This document shows positions 28,535 to 38,661 of a DNA stretch of 38,661 nt, in pieces. Under the pieces are notes generated by a model. That model had not been told where the DNA came from and searched no databases. It was given only the letters and a program-made list of their open reading frames with translations. The first letter of the stretch is position 1. The number at the start of each line of letters is the position of its first letter. The DNA comes from Deltaproteobacteria bacterium (GTDB lineage: Bacteria; Desulfobacterota; Binatia; Binatales; Binataceae): assembly GCA_003135855.1 (NCBI GenBank), contig PNBD01000102.1, forward strand, positions 627 through 39,287. Reading direction: 5' to 3'. A program made the position numbers and the translations under genes.

Positions 28535-29817
28535 CTGACGTCGCCATTCGACGCTAGCGCGAGGAAATCGGCAAGATGGATCGCGGTGGTTTTCGATTTG
28601 CGGCGTCGCAGCTCTGCGGCAATCTGAAATTCGCAGCCCGGATTCGCAAGTACGACATAATCCGCACCAGTCGCGACAATATTATCCGTTTTGCGCCGCC
28701 CAAGTTCCCGCGCCATTTCAGGTTCGGTCAAGTTGTAACTGCCGGCCGAGCCGCAGCACAGATCGGATTCCACCATTTCAATGATCTTCACGCCCGGGAT
28801 CGACGCGAGCAATCTGCGCGGCGCTTCTCGCACCCCGAGTCCATGCGCGAGATGGCAGGCATCGTGATAAGTGACGGTGCATCGAAATTCGCGAGGCGCA
28901 GTCCACCCTGCGGCGAGAAGCAGAGAACTCAAGTCCTTCACTTTGCTCGCGACGGCGCGCGCATCATCGGCGATCGCGGGTTCGTTCTTCAGCAATTGAC
29001 CGTATTCCGCTATGGCAACCGAACAGCCTGAAGCCGCCGAGAGAATCGCATCAGCGCCCGATCGTTTCAACGCGCTGACATTCGCACGGGCAAAGTCGAG
29101 TGCGCGCGCCGCGTTGCCTGAGTGAAGATCGAGTGCGCCACAGCACGCCGTATTTTCCAGATGCACCACGCGATATCCAGCGGCCGCAAGCAGCCGCTCA
29201 CTGTTCAGGTTTTCCGAGTTGGCGAGCACCTGGGCGACGCATCCGTGATGAACCACAACGCGCGGCGCGTCGGCCGCCGGTGCTGCGTGAGCTTCAGGAG
29301 CGAGCGGGCGAGCACCGGCTAGCCGCGGCAACAAATCGATCCAATCACGTAACGCTCGCGGCAGAATAGTTCTGAGAGCCGGTCTCAGCCCCAGGCGATC
29401 GACGATTACGAGTGGCGCAAGCAACGCGCGCATCCGCAACGGATACGGAAATACTGCGCTGACGGCGCTGCGTCTGAATCGATCGAAGAATCTGCGGCGA
29501 TAGTTGCGCTCGACAAACGCGCGCGCACCTTCGATCAATTGGCCATAGTGTACGCCCGAGGGACAGGCGGTCTCGCAGCCGCGGCATCCGAGGCACAAAT
29601 CGAGATGACGCACACTGTCGTCGTCGAGTTGCAGCTTTCCCTCGGCGAGCGATTTCATCAGATAGATACGGCCGCGAGGCGAATCCATCTCGCGCCGCGT
29701 TGCGATATAGGTCGGACAAGCTTCGACGCACAAGCCGCAATGTACACAATCGAATAGCAAGTCGTAATCGCAGACGTCTTGCACCGGCATCGACTGAGTA
29801 ATCGGCGCTTCGTCCAT
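28531..29817 (-). CDS. glcF: Glycolate oxidase iron-sulfur subunit
   Basis: A 428-residue iron-sulfur protein. Two 4Fe-4S motifs lie near the N-terminus: Cys24, Cys27, Cys30, Cys34 (CVHCGLCVEACP) and Cys75, Cys78, Cys81, Cys85 (CLGCRGCETACP). Two CCG cysteine-rich domains follow (VHHGCVAQVLAN...ENTACCGALDLHSG and TYHDACHLAHGLG...ESDLCCGSAGSYN). It takes electrons from GlcD/GlcE and passes them to the respiratory chain. A longer frame reaches 30171 inside glcE, but the ATG at 29817 overlaps the glcE stop as TGATG, and protein-like sequence begins there. The end overlaps the isomerase-like gene by four bases. Confidence 0.96.
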   Translation of the reverse strand: MDEAPITQSMPVQDVCDYDLLFDCVHCGLCVEACPTYIATRREMDSPRGRIYLMKSLAEGKLQLDDDSVRHLDLCLGCRGCETACPSGVHYGQLIEGARAFVERNYRRRFFDRFRRSAVSAVFPYPLRMRALLAPLVIVDRLGLRPALRTILPRALRDWIDLLPRLAGARPLAPEAHAAPAADAPRVVVHHGCVAQVLANSENLNSERLLAAAGYRVVHLENTACCGALDLHSGNAARALDFARANVSALKRSGADAILSAASGCSVAIAEYGQLLKNEPAIADDARAVASKVKDLSSLLLAAGWTAPREFRCTVTYHDACHLAHGLGVREAPRRLLASIPGVKIIEMVESDLCCGSAGSYNLTEPEMARELGRRKTDNIVATGADYVVLANPGCEFQIAAELRRRKSKTTAIHLADFLALASNGDVR

Positions 29818-31085
29818 CAGATTCCAGCGACGAAGCATGCGGGATTGAAAATGCTGGCGGGATCGAAGGTGCTCTTCAGCCGGCGCATCAGCCGGAGTGC
29901 GCCTTCGTTCGGCTGATCGAACATTTCGAGATCGTTGCGAACCACATCGGCGGCAGCGAGGACCCTGAGGTGGCCTCGCTCGGCGTGCGCAATCTCGCGC
30001 CAGCGGGCGACAATTTTCCGCGCGTCGCTGGTCGTCGGCGTGGTCCCGACAAACATTTGCGCGACGCCCGAGCCTGCGTGCGCGCGGAATTCGACGCCGC
30101 ATGCGTTGAGCGCGCGCTCGAGACCCGCAGGCCGAGTGGCAATTTGCGCGGCTAGTGGCATCGCGGTCCAATCGAAATCGCGCAACATTTCATAGCGCTC
30201 GCGCGACGGCTGGACATCGAGAATCTCGCCCGCGTCGCCAAGCAGTTCGCGAATTTTCTCTGCCTGATAACCGATTTCAAGCGAAGTCCCCGAGAAGCCG
30301 GTCATCAGCAGGAATTTGTTTGGCGCATCGAGCCGTGCGCCCAGCGAAGGACTCAATATTTCAACATGGCTCATCGGTAGAGCAAAATTGAGCGCAGACG
30401 CGGCGCCAAAGGCGTCGGCAGCGCGCTCGTATGGAAGAATCGCTAGACGATACTGCGGCGGAATGGGACGCACCTTGAACGTCGCTTCCGTGATGATGCC
30501 CAACGTACCGAAGGCGCCGCCCATCACCTTCATCAAATCATATCCGGCGACGTTTTTTACGACGCGGCCGCCGCCATGAATGACTCGTCCGCCGTGGCCG
30601 ACAAAACGAATCCCAATCAGCAGGTCGCGCGCCGTACCTTCCGAGAGTCGAAGCGGCCCGGCGTGAGACGCGCCGATCAAGGAGCCGAGCGTGGTCACTT
30701 GCGGATTCGGCGGATCGACGGGAAGCCTCTGACGTGAAGCCGCGGCGATGGCATTAAAATCGCTGACTGTAAGACCGGCTTCCGCGACCACCGTCATGTC
30801 ATCGGGTTCGTAGGCGACGATTCGCGATAGTCGTTTTAGCGAGATGCCGACCGCTACCGGCGAGCGCCGAATTTGCGACAGCGTTCGCGCGGCACCGATC
30901 GGCGCGAGCGTGATGCGATCGGTCTCGCACATGCGAACGACTTCGCAGATCTCGTCAACACTTGCCGGCTCGAAGATGACTCGCGCGGCGTTGGCTTCCA
31001 GAGCGGTTGGGTTGCGCATGCGATCGGCGCCTAACTGCGGGCCGATCCGCTTCGCGAGTTCTGACGAGTGAGTTTCGTCCGCCAC
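29817..31085 (-). CDS. glcE: Glycolate oxidase FAD-binding subunit
   Basis: A 422-residue FAD-linked oxidase subunit of the PCMH/VAO fold. The FAD region includes ITLAPIGAARTLSQIRR, VDPPNPQVTTLGSLIGASHAGPLRLSEGTARDLLIGIRF and GGGRVVKNVAGYDLMKVMGGAFGTLGIITEA, all characteristic of GlcE. The C-terminus ends in LMRRLKSTFDPASIFNP. It works with GlcD and GlcF to oxidise glycolate to glyoxylate. The start is a GTG 21 bp after the glcD stop; its stop overlaps the glcF start. Confidence 0.95.
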   Translation of the reverse strand: MADETHSSELAKRIGPQLGADRMRNPTALEANAARVIFEPASVDEICEVVRMCETDRITLAPIGAARTLSQIRRSPVAVGISLKRLSRIVAYEPDDMTVVAEAGLTVSDFNAIAAASRQRLPVDPPNPQVTTLGSLIGASHAGPLRLSEGTARDLLIGIRFVGHGGRVIHGGGRVVKNVAGYDLMKVMGGAFGTLGIITEATFKVRPIPPQYRLAILPYERAADAFGAASALNFALPMSHVEILSPSLGARLDAPNKFLLMTGFSGTSLEIGYQAEKIRELLGDAGEILDVQPSRERYEMLRDFDWTAMPLAAQIATRPAGLERALNACGVEFRAHAGSGVAQMFVGTTPTTSDARKIVARWREIAHAERGHLRVLAAADVVRNDLEMFDQPNEGALRLMRRLKSTFDPASIFNPACFVAGI

Positions 31086-31106
31086 GATTGCCGGAATACC
31101 GCCAGC

Positions 31107-32540
31107 TTAGATTGGCACCTGGCGTCGCGGCGCCGCAACTTCGACGCATGCGCCAGGCTCCGGAATAACCTTGCCGGGGTTCGAACGGCCCTTCGGATCG
31201 AACACATGGCGCAGCTCGGTCATCACGCGCAGATCGTCGGGAGAAAACAGCAACGGCATCTCGCCGATTTTCTCGACGCCGATGCCGTGCTCGCCGGTGA
31301 GGCTGCCGCCCATCTCAATGCACGCTTTCAAAATGTCGCGGCCGGCATCGATTGCGCGACGCACCTGGCCCGGTACGCGCTCGTCGTACAGAATGATCGG
31401 ATGCAAGTTGCCGTCGCCGGCGTGGAAGACGTTGCCAATGCGCAAATCGTAGCGGCGGCTCACCTCGCTGATGACGCGAAGGATTTGCGGCAAACAGGTG
31501 CGCGGCACGACGCCATCCTGAGTTGCGTAATTCGGCGCCAGGCGCCCGACCGCGCCAAACGCGCGCTTGCGTGCTTTCCATAGCAGCGCGCGTTCCGCTT
31601 CGTCGCGCGCGAGTTTCACCGCCGACGCGCCGCACGATTGCGCCATCGTTGCGACCGCGTCGGCGCTCGCAGTCAGTCCCGCCTCCAGGCCATCCAGCTC
31701 GATGATCAACACGGCGCCGGCGTCGGCGGGCAGTCCCACGTGGAATGCGTCCTCGACTGCGCGGGTGATCAGTTGATCCATCATCTCGAGTGCGCCCGGC
31801 AAAATCCCCGACGCGATAATCAGCGATACCGCCCGCGTCGCGCTATCCACGTCGGGAAACGACGCGAGCAGTGTGCGATGATTCTCCGGTTCGCGCATCA
31901 ATCTCAGCGTTGCGCGCGTGACGATTCCGGTCGTTCCCTCTGCGCCCACCACCGCGCCGACTAGGTCGTAGCCGCATCGTTCTTCAGTAGGTCCGCCGAG
32001 CTCGACGATTTCGCCGTCCGGCAACACCACTTCGAGCCCGAGCACGTGATTCGTCGTCACGCCGTATTTCAGAGTATGGGGTCCGCCGGAATTCTCGGCG
32101 ATGTTGCCGCCAATCGTGCACGCGACCTGCGAGGACGGGTCGGGCGCGTAGAAATAGCCGCGCGCTTTGACCGCGTTGGTGACGTGCAGATTGACGACGC
32201 CGCTTTCTACTTCGACGCGGCGATTGTCATAATCGATTTCCACGATCCGATTCATCTTCGACGTGCAGATCATCGCCGGCGCGTTGAGCGGCAGGCATCC
32301 GCCCGACAAGCCCGTACCGGCGCCGCGCGGAACGTAAGCAATAGCGCGCCGATCCAGCGCCGCCATGACCGCGCTCAGCTCCGCGGTCGAACGCGGCATC
32401 AGCAGGATGTCGGGCGAACTCTTTTCGACGGTCCAGCCATCGCACTCGTAAACCTTCAATTCCGTGGCGCGCGAAACGATTGCTTCGATTCCGAGAATCG
32501 CGCGAAGTTCATCGAGCAAAGGGGGATCGAGTGAATTCAT
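31107..32540 (-). CDS. glcD: Glycolate oxidase catalytic subunit (FAD)
   Basis: A 477-residue FAD-dependent oxidase of the D-lactate dehydrogenase/glycolate oxidase type. The FAD-binding loop is YVPRGAGTGLSGG (about 69-81), followed by SSQVACTIGGNIAENSGGPH and GYDLVGAVVGAEGTTGIVT. The C-terminal cap has NVFHAGDGNLHPIILYD, GGSLTGEHGIGVEKI and RHVFDPKGRSNPGKVIP, including catalytic-site histidines of the family. It oxidises glycolate to glyoxylate. First of the operon glcD-glcE-glcF-isomerase, divergent from the glyoxylate aminotransferase. A close alternative function is D-lactate or 2-hydroxyglutarate oxidation, but the E and F partners favour glycolate. Confidence 0.95.
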   Translation of the reverse strand: MNSLDPPLLDELRAILGIEAIVSRATELKVYECDGWTVEKSSPDILLMPRSTAELSAVMAALDRRAIAYVPRGAGTGLSGGCLPLNAPAMICTSKMNRIVEIDYDNRRVEVESGVVNLHVTNAVKARGYFYAPDPSSQVACTIGGNIAENSGGPHTLKYGVTTNHVLGLEVVLPDGEIVELGGPTEERCGYDLVGAVVGAEGTTGIVTRATLRLMREPENHRTLLASFPDVDSATRAVSLIIASGILPGALEMMDQLITRAVEDAFHVGLPADAGAVLIIELDGLEAGLTASADAVATMAQSCGASAVKLARDEAERALLWKARKRAFGAVGRLAPNYATQDGVVPRTCLPQILRVISEVSRRYDLRIGNVFHAGDGNLHPIILYDERVPGQVRRAIDAGRDILKACIEMGGSLTGEHGIGVEKIGEMPLLFSPDDLRVMTELRHVFDPKGRSNPGKVIPEPGACVEVAAPRRQVPI

Positions 32541-32741
32541 TGCCGGTTGCGACCGACTGTACCACGAACTCGCCCGTGTTGTTGCAGGAGTTCGAGACGA
32601 AATCGACGCTGGAATCGGCGTTTTTCAACTCGGCGCCGACGCGACATAATAGCCAAGATTGATTTTGATCGATTTTGTCCCGGAGCCTCGCGCGTGTAAA
32701 AGCGGCGTGTGCTCCACTGGTAGCGGAAAGGGAGTATTCAT
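32541..32741. other. Divergent control region between glcD and the aminotransferase gene
   Basis: 201 bp that must hold both promoters. I see an AT-richer stretch near 32650-32675 with the repeated word GATTTTGATCGATTTTG, but no clear -35/-10 pairs and no operator palindrome. Confidence 0.4.
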
Positions 32742-33959
32742 TTGGCGGATCAATTTCCGGAACTCAAGCCAGCGGCGCGCATCCTGCTCGGTCCCGGCCC
32801 CTCCAATGTTCATCCGCGCGTGATGAAGGCGATGGCGTCGCCGGTGGTCGGGCACCTCGACCCGGATTTCGTCAAAGTGATGGAGGACATCAAGCGCATG
32901 CTGCGCATCGTCTTCCGCACCGAGAACGAGATCACGTTTCCGGTCTCCGGCACTGGCTCGGCAGGGATGGAAACCGTGATGGCGAACCTGATCGAGGACG
33001 GTGATGAAGTGGTGACCGGCGTTCACGGCGTGTTCGGAACGCGGCTCGCAGAAAGTGCCGGGCGGCTCGGCGCGAGAGTGCACAAGGTCGAAGCCGATTG
33101 GGGACGAGTAATTGAACCCGCGCAAATCGAAGCCGCGCTCAAAGCCGCGAAAAATCCCAAATTGGTCGCCATCGTTCATGCCGAGACTTCGACCGGGATA
33201 CATCAGCCGATCGAGGAGATCTCCGAACTGGCGCATCGCTACGGCGCGATGTTCGCGATCGACGCGGTGACCTCGCTCGGCTGCGTGCCCGTCGAAATCG
33301 ACCAATGGAAAATTGACGCATGCTACAGCTGCACGCAGAAAGGCATCGGCGCGCCGCCGGGTCTCTCACCCGTGACTTTTGGTCCGCGCGCGATGGAGTC
33401 GATCAGGAAGCGCAAAACAAAATGCCGCTCGTGGTACTTCGATGTCGCACTGATCGAGCAATACTGGGGGCCCGATCGGCTCTACCATCATACGGCCCCG
33501 ATCACGATGAACTATGCGTTGTATGAAGCGCTGCGCATCGTGATCGAAGAGGGGCTGGAGACGCGCTGGCGGCGGCATCGCGCGAATGCGGCGGCGTTCC
33601 AGGCGGGAGCGCGCGGGATGGGACTCGAGTTGGCGGCGCAGGAAGGATACCGGTTGCCGCAACTATCGACGATCGCAGTGCCCGCGGGAATCGACGAAAT
33701 GAAGGTGCGGGCCGCATTGTTGCGGCTGTTCAATATTGAGATCGCGGGCGGGCTCGGACCACTCAAAGGCAAAATCTGGCGCGTCGGCCTGATGGGCGAA
33801 GGATCGCGCCGTGAAAACGTGATGCTGATTCTGAACGCGCTCGAGGAAATCCTCGGCTCGATGGGATTTGAGATCGCGCGAGGGCGTGCGCTGTCGGCTG
33901 CCGATCGCGCATACATCGCGCAGGGGCTCGGCGTGGGCGAGCCGCCGAGCGGAGACTAA
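32742..33959 (+). CDS. Serine/alanine-glyoxylate aminotransferase (class V, PLP)
   Basis: A 405-residue class V aminotransferase. LLGPGPSNVHPRVMKAMASPVVGHLDP is the family N-terminus and SGTGSAGMETVM the PLP-phosphate loop. AIVHAETSTG and FAIDAVTSLGCVPVEID (Asp174) hold the PLP ring, and Lys200 in YSCTQKGIGAPPGLSPV is the Schiff-base lysine. It would turn glyoxylate into glycine with serine or alanine as donor. It starts at TTG (32742) with GGGAG about eight bases upstream. Divergent from glcDEF, it completes a glycolate to glyoxylate to glycine path. Convergent with gyrA, 28 bp apart. Confidence 0.93.
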   Translation: MADQFPELKPAARILLGPGPSNVHPRVMKAMASPVVGHLDPDFVKVMEDIKRMLRIVFRTENEITFPVSGTGSAGMETVMANLIEDGDEVVTGVHGVFGTRLAESAGRLGARVHKVEADWGRVIEPAQIEAALKAAKNPKLVAIVHAETSTGIHQPIEEISELAHRYGAMFAIDAVTSLGCVPVEIDQWKIDACYSCTQKGIGAPPGLSPVTFGPRAMESIRKRKTKCRSWYFDVALIEQYWGPDRLYHHTAPITMNYALYEALRIVIEEGLETRWRRHRANAAAFQAGARGMGLELAAQEGYRLPQLSTIAVPAGIDEMKVRAALLRLFNIEIAGGLGPLKGKIWRVGLMGEGSRRENVMLILNALEEILGSMGFEIARGRALSAADRAYIAQGLGVGEPPSGD

Positions 33960-33987
33960 ACGACGCGACGTCGCGATGCGGCGCCGA

Positions 33988-36525
33988 TCACTCCTCGGAG
34001 TCGTCGCCGGCGCCGTCTCCATTTCCGTTGCCGTTGCCGTCGTCGTCGCTTTCCGCGAGGCCCGCGACTGCGCGCGCGCGCTCATCACCTTCGAGCCGCA
34101 CCATATGAACGCCTTGCGCGTTGCGGCCTGTGATTCGCACGCCCTTGACCGCCAGCCGAATCACCTTGCCGCCGTCGGTTATCAGCATCACCTGATCATC
34201 GACGCCGACCTGCCGCACGCTGATTACTTGGCCGGTTTTCTCGGTGACGTTCATCGTGATCACGCCCTTGCCGCCGCGATGCGTCAGCCGGTAGTCCGAG
34301 GCGGGAGTCCGCTTACCGTAACCGAATTCCGATACCGTGAGCAGCGTTTCATCGTCGCGCACCGTTGCCATCGAAACGACTTCGTCCTCGATCAGCGTGA
34401 CGGTTTTGCCTTCCTTGACGGTGCGCGATTCGAGTTCCATCCCGACCACGCCGCCAGTCGCGCGGCCCATCGGACGCGCCTCTTCTTCCTTGAAGCGAAT
34501 CGCCTGGCCATCGCGCGTTGACAAGACGATCTGCTGATTGCCGTCGGTGATGCGCACATCGACCAGCGTGTCGCCGTCTTCGAGATTGATCGCGATGATC
34601 CCGGTCGAGCGGATATTGTCGTACTCCTCGAGCGCGGTTTTCTTCACGCGTCCTCGTCGCGTCGAGAAAAATACGAACTTGCCTTCGGCCTCGCGCGGCG
34701 CGGGTATAAACGCGGCGAGAGTTTCCTCATTGGCGAGGCTCAGCAGGTTCGCGATCGAGCGTCCTTTCGCGGCGCGTCCGCCTTCGGGCAGCTCGTATGC
34801 CTTCAGTTCGTAAACTTTGCCGGCGCTGGTGAAGAACAGCAGACGGTCGTGCGTCGAGACGCGTTCGAGATGCTCGACGAAGTCCTCTTCGGTCGTGGTC
34901 GCGCCGATCTTGCCGCGCCCGCCCCTTTTCTGCGTGCGATACAGCGAGAGCGGCGTGCGCTTGATGTAGCCGCCGTGCGTAACGGTGACCAGCACGTCCT
35001 CTTCAACGATCAAATCCTCGACCGAAAATTCGCCTTCCGCTTCGACAATCTGGGTGCGGCGCGGATCGCCAAATTCCTTCTTGATGTCTTCGAGCTCGCC
35101 GCCGATCAGCTTCAACAGTTCTTTTTCATCGGCGAGAATTTTCTTGAGACGCGCGATCAGCGCGACCGTCTCCTTGTGCTCAGTCTCGATTTTCTCCCGC
35201 TCCAGCGAAGTCAGCCGGCGCAGCGTCAAATCCAGAATCGCCTGCGCCTGGATCTGCGTCAGGCTGAATTGCTTCATCAGGCCCGAGCGCGCAGTCTCGG
35301 CATCTTTCGACTTGCGGATCAGGCCGATCACGGCGTCGAGATTATTAAGCGCGACTAGCAGGCCGTCGAGGATATGGAGGCGCGCCTCGGCCTCTTTCAA
35401 TTCGAAGCGCGTGCGCCGCGTGAGCACGATTTTTCGATGCTCGAGAAACGCCTGCAGCATCTCCAGGAGATTCATCTCCCTCGGCCGGCCTTCGTGAATC
35501 CCGAGCAGAATGATGCCGTAGCCCTGCTGCATCTGCGTCAGTTTGTAGAGCTGATTCAGCACGATTCGCGGCTCGGCGTCGCGCTTGAGCTCGATCACGA
35601 TTCGCATGCCATCGCGATCGGATTCGTCGCGCAGATCGCTGATGCCCTCGATGCGCTTGTCGTTCACCAGCTCGGCCATCCGCTCGATCAAGCGCGATTT
35701 GTTCACCTGGTACGGAATCTCGCGCACGATGATCGAGGCGCGCGAGCTGCGCTTGTCGGTTTCGATCGACGCCAGCGCGCGCATGATCAGCGAGCCGCGG
35801 CCGGTCAGATAGGCCTGGCGAATCGACGCCTTGCCGAGCAGTTGTCCGCCGGTCGGGAAATCGGGGCCGGGAATGATGTCGAGAATTTCTTCGAGCGTGA
35901 CCGTCGGCTTCTCGATCAGTTTGGTCAGCGCGTCGATGACTTCGCTTAGGTTGTGCGGCGGAATATTGGTCGCCATCCCGACCGCGATCCCGTCGGAGCC
36001 GTTGACCAGCAGATTCGGAAATTGCGACGGCAGGATCTCGGGCTCCAGAAATGAGCCGTCGTAGTTATCGACGAAATCGACGGTATCCTTGTCGATGTCG
36101 GCGAGCATCCGCTCGGCCAGGCGCGTCAATTTGCACTCGGTGTAACGGTAAGCAGCCGGCGGATCGCCATCGACCGAGCCGAAATTTCCTTGGCCATCGA
36201 TCAGCGGGTAACGCAGACTGAACGGCTGCGCCATCCGGACCAGCGCGTCGTACACCGACATGTCGCCATGCGGATGATAGTGCTTCAGCACTTCCCCGAC
36301 GACGCCGGCGCACTTCGAGTAGCGTCGATTTGCGAGCAATCCTTCGCGGAACATCGCGTACAGAATGCGGCGATGCACGGGCTTCAAGCCGTCGCGAATT
36401 TGCGGCAGCGCGCGCCCGATATTCACCGACATCGCGTAGTCCAGGTAGGACTGCCGCATGTCGTCTTCGATATTCAGCAGCGTCGGTTCGTTGCGATGCG
36501 GTTCGGTACCGTTGGGTTCAGCCAT
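33988..36525 (-). CDS. gyrA: DNA gyrase subunit A
   Basis: An 845-residue type IIA topoisomerase subunit. The active-site tyrosine is Tyr128 (AAYRYTE). The quinolone region reads [10 protein letters not shown]: Met89 stands where E. coli has Ser83, and Asp93 matches Asp87. The GyrA-box QKRGGRG (532-538) in the C-terminal beta-pinwheel shows it is gyrase and not topoisomerase IV. The protein ends with an acidic Asp/Gly/Asn tail, a type of tail known to modulate supercoiling. It lies 63 bp downstream of gyrB on the same strand, so the two form a gyrBA operon. The ribosome site is weak. Confidence 0.98.
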   Translation of the reverse strand: MAEPNGTEPHRNEPTLLNIEDDMRQSYLDYAMSVNIGRALPQIRDGLKPVHRRILYAMFREGLLANRRYSKCAGVVGEVLKHYHPHGDMSVYDALVRMAQPFSLRYPLIDGQGNFGSVDGDPPAAYRYTECKLTRLAERMLADIDKDTVDFVDNYDGSFLEPEILPSQFPNLLVNGSDGIAVGMATNIPPHNLSEVIDALTKLIEKPTVTLEEILDIIPGPDFPTGGQLLGKASIRQAYLTGRGSLIMRALASIETDKRSSRASIIVREIPYQVNKSRLIERMAELVNDKRIEGISDLRDESDRDGMRIVIELKRDAEPRIVLNQLYKLTQMQQGYGIILLGIHEGRPREMNLLEMLQAFLEHRKIVLTRRTRFELKEAEARLHILDGLLVALNNLDAVIGLIRKSKDAETARSGLMKQFSLTQIQAQAILDLTLRRLTSLEREKIETEHKETVALIARLKKILADEKELLKLIGGELEDIKKEFGDPRRTQIVEAEGEFSVEDLIVEEDVLVTVTHGGYIKRTPLSLYRTQKRGGRGKIGATTTEEDFVEHLERVSTHDRLLFFTSAGKVYELKAYELPEGGRAAKGRSIANLLSLANEETLAAFIPAPREAEGKFVFFSTRRGRVKKTALEEYDNIRSTGIIAINLEDGDTLVDVRITDGNQQIVLSTRDGQAIRFKEEEARPMGRATGGVVGMELESRTVKEGKTVTLIEDEVVSMATVRDDETLLTVSEFGYGKRTPASDYRLTHRGGKGVITMNVTEKTGQVISVRQVGVDDQVMLITDGGKVIRLAVKGVRITGRNAQGVHMVRLEGDERARAVAGLAESDDDGNGNGNGDGAGDDSEE

Positions 36526-36588
36526 TTAAGCAAGACCTGCGCGCCGAGTGGCGCGGGTGATGAAAACGTTGGCGGCGTTCACGATCGA

Positions 36589-38661
<2,073 letters not shown>

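Noticed and set aside
29818-30171. Upstream extension of the glcF frame to 30171
   Set aside because: The extra 118 residues are Arg-rich, opposite in phase to certain glcE coding sequence, and the ATG at 29817 has the expected stop/start overlap.

Overview
The window is about 38.7 kb of GC-rich bacterial DNA, dense in genes, with short intergenic gaps and many ATGA or TGATG start/stop overlaps. Only chromosomal genes are seen, including gyrA and gyrB. The gene mix (LLM flavin oxidoreductase, amidohydrolase and cyclase pair, SagB-like oxidase, several ammonium transporters, glcDEF, a probable selenoprotein) fits an uncultivated soil or groundwater lineage of the deltaproteobacterial or Binatota/Desulfobacterota kind. 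That placement is inference from gene content only; no rRNA or tRNA gene was found.

Layout. 1-8.3 kb is catabolic and redox: an amidase 5' end, a TetR regulator with a clear autorepression promoter, an LLM oxidoreductase, a lipoprotein, a redoxin-DsbD fusion read through an in-frame TGA (probable selenocysteine, with a SECIS-like hairpin), an amidohydrolase/cyclase operon and a tandem-domain SagB-like nitroreductase. 8.3-9.3 kb holds a secreted beta-helix protein.

9.7-17.5 kb is a nitrogen-acquisition locus: amt1, a P-II protein preceded by a 19-codon leader ORF, amt2, a PP2C phosphatase, a membrane-anchored Ser/Thr kinase, and a third Amt gene broken by a one-base frameshift. Sigma-54 type -24/-12 promoters are visible upstream of amt1 and of the P-II gene, the latter with an NtrC-like 17-bp palindrome, so nitrogen-limitation control is likely. 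The kinase and third Amt gene overlap by ATGA. The P-II protein carries Thr49, the position phosphorylated (as Ser49) in cyanobacterial PII, whose phosphatase is also a PP2C enzyme. A kinase/phosphatase switch on ammonium uptake is the most interesting hypothesis in the window.

17.6-19.5 kb is a small defence/stability patch: an EVE-Mrr endonuclease and a HigBA toxin-antitoxin pair with its operator. 19.6-27.9 kb carries a crotonase, then an Lrp/AsnC regulator translationally overlapped with gltB, followed by gltD and a GST. Together with the Amt/P-II locus this gives ammonium uptake, nitrogen sensing and glutamate synthesis in one neighbourhood. 27.9-34 kb carries glycolate oxidase glcDEF with a 2-hydroxychromene-2-carboxylate isomerase-like gene, divergent from a serine/alanine-glyoxylate aminotransferase, which makes a glycolate to glyoxylate to glycine route. 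34-38.7 kb is gyrA and the 3' part of gyrB.
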